Shown piece after piece: positions 6,284 to 8,249 of a DNA stretch of 8,249 bases (its first letter is position 1; each line of letters starts with the position of its first letter). The notes beneath the pieces are model-generated. The model worked only from the letters and a program-made list of their open reading frames with translations. It was not told the origin of the DNA and searched no databases. A program made the translations under genes and the position numbers. This DNA is from Bacillota bacterium (lineage in GTDB: Bacteria; Bacillota; Clostridia; Clostridiales; Clostridiaceae), in the NCBI GenBank assembly GCA_023440105.1, contig JAEXSY010000408.1, positions 1-8,249 on the forward strand, in the 5' to 3' direction.

Positions 6284-6300
6284 ATAATTGTTACAATTAT
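6284..6300. promoter_or_regulatory. 17-nt perfect palindrome, candidate operator
   Basis: ATAATTGT-T-ACAATTAT is perfectly symmetrical around 6292. It lies in the 146-bp divergent region between the DUF6873-like gene and ytxC, just upstream of the candidate ytxC promoter and about 75 nt before the other gene's start. The size and symmetry suit a dimeric regulator of the MarR or Fur type. No regulator gene is nearby and the identity is unknown. Confidence 0.45.
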
Positions 6301-6302
6301 TT

Positions 6303-6334
6303 TGTATATACATTACTTTTGAATACATACTATA
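6303..6334 (+). promoter_or_regulatory. Possible mother-cell (sigma-E/K-like) promoter of ytxC
   Basis: CATACTATA (6326-6334) fits the sigma-K -10 pattern CATANNNTA completely and the sigma-E pattern CATACANT with one mismatch. TGTATATA (6303-6310) lies 15 nt upstream as a partial sigma-E -35. No good vegetative promoter is visible upstream of ytxC. The sporulation role assigned to the YtxC family makes this plausible, but the AT-rich context weakens it. Confidence 0.35.
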
Positions 6335-6357
6335 TTTAAGGAAGGAGTGAGGAGGTT

Positions 6358-7335
6358 ATGATACTTCTTAAGCTTGCTTATGAGGGTGATATAAATATAG
6401 TAGATCAAATACAAAACATGCAACAAAATTTTAAAAATAAAAATATGGTTATTGGAATATCGGAAAATATTGAAGGAAATACTCACTTCATAAATATAAT
6501 TTGTGATGATAAGGATTATAGAGAGCCTTTAGAAAAGATGGTTTATTTGTATATAAGCAATATTCTCTATAAGATTATAATAGATTATTTTAGAAACAAA
6601 GAAATGTATGAACTCTTAGAAGATACCTATTATTTTTTAAAACATGATGAATTAATTGATATTGAAACTAAGGTAATGGAAATTCTTCGTGGTGATGATG
6701 TTGTTATGGATGAAACCTATATTTACTGTATGAACAGGATTAATAATATCATTGAGAAAATAAAGGACTGCATAGAGGAAAAAAGAGAAATTAATATTAA
6801 TGGTTTCATTATATTTAGGATTAAGGACTTAATTGAAGATATTCAAGCAGTGATTGACAGGGTTGTAGAAAAGTATATGATAGAAAAGGAGTACAATGAA
6901 TTTATTAAGCTTCTTAGATATTTTGTAGATGTACAAGAAAGCAAGATTTATGAAGTCAATATCCATATAAATAGATATGGGGAGTATAATTTATTGGATA
7001 GTTATGGAAAGGATATTTTTCAGGATTTTATAAATGATTTGTCTGATAATAAATTTAACGGCATGGGTAATATGGAGGATATTGTTATAAGTGGATTAAT
7101 AACTAATTCTCCAAGAAAAGTTATTATCCATGGAAGCAAGAATTGTAATAATAAAGAGTTTTTAGAAACAATAAACAATGTGTTTGTAGGTAGAGTTATA
7201 TATTGTCAGGGATGTTCTATCTGCAAATATACAGAAGAAACCATAGATCTCGTAAACAGAACCTCAGAGGATGAAAATGTTGAAGGCTATAATATAGATG
7301 AAGATAGGATAATCCCTATTAACCACCTTGATTAA
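6358..7335 (+). CDS. ytxC: YtxC-family putative sporulation protein
   Basis: The 325-residue sequence resembles the YtxC family, named for a B. subtilis gene next to thrS and annotated as a putative sporulation protein. Its biochemical activity is unknown. Visible traits are a mainly alpha-helical, Lys/Glu/Ile-rich composition. The segment YFLKHDELIDIETKVMEIL is followed by GFIIFRIKDLIEDIQAVID (about 150-170) and YNEFIKLLRYFVDVQESK, the most family-like blocks. The C-terminal part holds GSKNCNN and a cysteine cluster, CQGCSIC (Cys283, Cys286, Cys289), followed by an acidic tail. There is no signal peptide or clear membrane span, so it is probably cytosolic. Two Shine-Dalgarno-like motifs lie 10 nt (AGGAG, 6343-6347) and 2 nt (GGAGG, 6351-6355) before the ATG; the upstream one is better spaced. 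It is upstream of infC with no thrS in between, and a sporulation-type promoter may drive it. Confidence 0.78.
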   Translation: MILLKLAYEGDINIVDQIQNMQQNFKNKNMVIGISENIEGNTHFINIICDDKDYREPLEKMVYLYISNILYKIIIDYFRNKEMYELLEDTYYFLKHDELIDIETKVMEILRGDDVVMDETYIYCMNRINNIIEKIKDCIEEKREININGFIIFRIKDLIEDIQAVIDRVVEKYMIEKEYNEFIKLLRYFVDVQESKIYEVNIHINRYGEYNLLDSYGKDIFQDFINDLSDNKFNGMGNMEDIVISGLITNSPRKVIIHGSKNCNNKEFLETINNVFVGRVIYCQGCSICKYTEETIDLVNRTSEDENVEGYNIDEDRIIPINHLD

Positions 7336-7389
7336 GAGGTGATATTTGTTAAAGACTCAGGAGCTATAAAGGTTCAAAAAAATAATATG

Positions 7390-7418
7390 TTGACTTTTAT
7401 AATAGTAGATGATAAAAT
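7390..7418 (+). promoter_or_regulatory. Sigma-A promoter of the infC operon
   Basis: TTGACT (7390-7395), a 17-nt spacer and TAAAAT (7413-7418) match the vegetative consensus at 10 of 12 positions. Transcription would begin near 7425, directly before the structured leader. Confidence 0.7.
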
Positions 7419-7475
7419 CATTATGTCAAGTAGGAACTGCCGTTTCTCACCTTACAGCACTGCTAGTAGGGTTAT

Positions 7476-7503
7476 GATATTACTTTGATATTATTGTGAT
7501 ATT
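7476..7503 (+). repeat. Three GATATT direct repeats at exact 11-nt spacing inside the infC leader
   Basis: GATATT occurs at 7476-7481, 7487-7492 and 7498-7503, each followed by a diverged 5-nt linker (ACTTT, ATTGT, TAGAG). The array fills the gap between hairpin two and the terminator. The flanking bases are AT-rich, so a simple tandem-duplication origin is possible. No function is known. Confidence 0.55.
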
Positions 7504-7506
7504 TAG

Positions 7507-7530
7507 AGGACGGCTTATGTCGTCCTTTTT
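7507..7530 (+). terminator. Intrinsic attenuator terminator before infC
   Basis: AGGACGGC (7507-7514) pairs with GTCGTCCT (7519-7526) around TTAT, 8 bp with one G-U, and is followed by T through 7530. It lies 46 nt before the infC start and downstream of the operon promoter, so it must be read through for infC and rpmI to be expressed. Confidence 0.85.
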
Positions 7531-7562
7531 ATATTTATACATTTATATGCCTATATTTAACC

Positions 7563-7578
7563 GGAGGTGAAGCGTATT
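7563..7578 (+). promoter_or_regulatory. infC ribosome binding site and AUU start codon
   Basis: GGAGGTGA (7563-7570) is a near-perfect anti-SD complement followed after 5 nt by ATT (7576-7578). The in-frame GTG at 7567-7569 is part of the SD itself and has no site of its own upstream, so it cannot be the start. ATT is the start that IF3 genes of E. coli and many other bacteria use; IF3 rejects such non-canonical codons and so represses its own translation. Confidence 0.85.
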
Positions 7579-8088
7579 AATAAAAACTATTTGCTTAATG
7601 AAGATATTAGGGAAAAAGAGATAAGGGTAATAGATGCAGATGGATCTATGCTTGGATTACTATCATCCAGAGAAGCTCTAAGACTTGCAGAAGAAAAGGA
7701 ACTAGACCTGGTTATGATATCACCTAATGCTAATCCACCAGTATGTAAAATAATGGACTTTGGTAAGTATATTTACGAGCAATCTAAGAAGGAAAAAGAA
7801 GCTAAGAAAAAGCAAAAGGTTGTTAATGTAAAAGAAATCAGATTCAGTCCACAAATAGAAGAACATGATGTTAGCATTAAAGCAAATAATGCAAGAAAAT
7901 TTTTGCTTGATGGAGACAAAGTTAAAGTGACTGTTAGGTTTAGAGGAAGAGAAGCAGATTATTCACATATTGGGCAAAGAATATTGAAGAATTTTGCTGA
8001 TAAGCTTGAGGATGTATGTAATATCGAAAAGCCAGCTAAACTTGAAGGTAGAAATATGACTATGATTTTGGCTCCCAAGAAAGCGTAA
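7576..8088 (+). CDS. infC: Translation initiation factor IF-3
   Basis: IF3 binds the 30S subunit, prevents premature 50S joining and proofreads the start codon-initiator tRNA pairing. From the ATT start the protein is 170 aa, the normal bacterial length, and begins NKNYLLNEDIREKEIRVID. The N-terminal domain contains the signature ISPNANPPVCKIMDFGKY. A lysine-rich linker (EQSKKEKEAKKKQK) leads to the C-terminal RNA-binding domain, starting near KEIRFSPQIEEHD and containing KVKVTVRFRGRE. It is the first gene of the infC-rpmI operon, 20 nt before the L35 start. Expression is probably limited by the leader attenuator and by AUU discrimination. Confidence 0.97.
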   Translation: MNKNYLLNEDIREKEIRVIDADGSMLGLLSSREALRLAEEKELDLVMISPNANPPVCKIMDFGKYIYEQSKKEKEAKKKQKVVNVKEIRFSPQIEEHDVSIKANNARKFLLDGDKVKVTVRFRGREADYSHIGQRILKNFADKLEDVCNIEKPAKLEGRNMTMILAPKKA

Positions 8089-8108
8089 CTTGAGAGGAGG
8101 ATTTTATC

Positions 8109-8249
8109 ATGCCAAAAATGAAAACTCATAGAGGTGCAGCAAAGAGATTTAAGAAAACAGGTAGTGAAAGACTTAAAAGAGCAAAAGCGTTTAAGAGCCA
8201 CATATTGACAAAGAAAAGTTCTAAGAGAAAGAGAAACTTAAGAAAAGCA
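8109..8249 (+). CDS. rpmI: Ribosomal protein bL35, 3' truncated by the window edge
   Basis: L35 is a small basic protein of the large ribosomal subunit. The start MPKMKTHRGAAKRFKKTGSE is diagnostic. Of the usual 64-66 residues, 47 lie in the window, rich in Lys and Arg and still open at 8249. AGGAGG (8095-8100) lies 8 nt before the ATG. It follows infC closely, as in other Firmicutes, where rplT (L20, the leader-binding regulator) normally comes next; that gene would lie beyond this window. Confidence 0.97.
   Translation, partial: MPKMKTHRGAAKRFKKTGSERLKRAKAFKSHILTKKSSKRKRNLRKA

Larger units (their letters stand above)
7425..7530 (+). ncRNA. infC operon leader, probable ribosomal protein L20 leader (attenuator)
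   Basis: The roughly 105-nt untranslated leader contains alternative structures. Hairpin one is GGAAC/GTTTC around TGCC (7433-7446). Hairpin two is CCTTACAGC (7450-7458) with GCT-A-GTAGGG (7462-7471), 9 bp with one bulged A. At the end lies an intrinsic terminator (7507-7530). GCCGTTT (7439-7445) can pair with GGACGGC (7508-7514), the 5' arm of the terminator, to make an antiterminator. In B. subtilis, L20 binding to the infC-rpmI-rplT leader favours termination, giving feedback on L20, L35 and IF3 synthesis. The same logic is inferred here from gene order and pairing. No covariance-model search was run, so the L20 assignment is probable rather than proven. Confidence 0.72.

Noticed and set aside
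6212..6328. N-terminal 39-residue extension of the DUF6873-like gene
   Set aside because: The stretch lacks a ribosome binding site at its ATG, includes the palindrome, and reads as AT-rich noncoding sequence. The internal ATG at 6211 has a good site.
7336..7566. T-box leader before infC or for a lost thrS
   Set aside because: No T-box core sequence or specifier stem is visible. The structures present fit the attenuator assignment better.
7959..8201. Minus-strand open frame over infC and rpmI
   Set aside because: It is a shadow of two certain genes on the other strand, Ser/Phe/Leu-rich as expected for antisense of Lys-rich coding sequence.

Overview
The window comes from a low-G+C, endospore-forming Firmicute, most likely Clostridium or a close relative. 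The evidence is the AT-rich sequence, strong GGAGG-type ribosome binding sites, an alpha/beta-type small acid-soluble spore protein (SASP), a YtxC-family sporulation protein, clostridial-style tRNAs with encoded CCA, and an infC-rpmI operon behind an attenuator leader. It looks like core chromosome. I see no insertion sequence, phage gene, CRISPR array or defence system.

Layout. Positions 1-1061 hold the 3' part of a PLP-dependent class I/II aminotransferase. It is convergent with a dapA-dapB operon on the minus strand (2740-1091), and the two share a bidirectional terminator. dapA and dapB catalyse the two consecutive steps from aspartate semialdehyde to tetrahydrodipicolinate, which feeds lysine, meso-diaminopimelate for peptidoglycan and, in sporulating cells, dipicolinic acid. 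Divergent from dapA is a SASP gene (3034-3288) that starts at TTG. Next, behind a good vegetative promoter, come a SAM-dependent methyltransferase and hslO (Hsp33 redox chaperone) with a TAATG stop/start overlap, closed by a terminator near 5001-5040.

A four-tRNA operon follows: Val(UAC), Phe(GAA), Gly(GCC) and Cys(GCA). It has perfect consensus promoter hexamers and ends in a 19-bp bidirectional terminator. Convergent with it is a minus-strand gene (6211-5516) for a protein I assign to the uncharacterised DUF6873 group, thought to have the guanidino-group-modifying-enzyme (GME) fold. A perfect 17-nt palindrome lies between it and the divergent ytxC gene (6358-7335).

After ytxC come 240 bases without a convincing gene. 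They hold a promoter and a structured leader with an intrinsic terminator and a competing pairing, consistent with the ribosomal protein L20 leader. The leader precedes infC, which very probably begins at the rare AUU codon (7576), and rpmI (L35), which runs off the window end. The infC operon therefore appears to carry two layers of feedback: L20 attenuation at the RNA level and IF3 start-codon discrimination at translation. thrS, which I recall lying between ytxC and infC in several clostridia, is not there.

I do not see a clearly new biological system. The least understood items are the DUF6873 gene with its palindromic candidate operator, the 11-nt-periodic GATATT triplet inside the infC leader, and small structural oddities in the tRNA operon.
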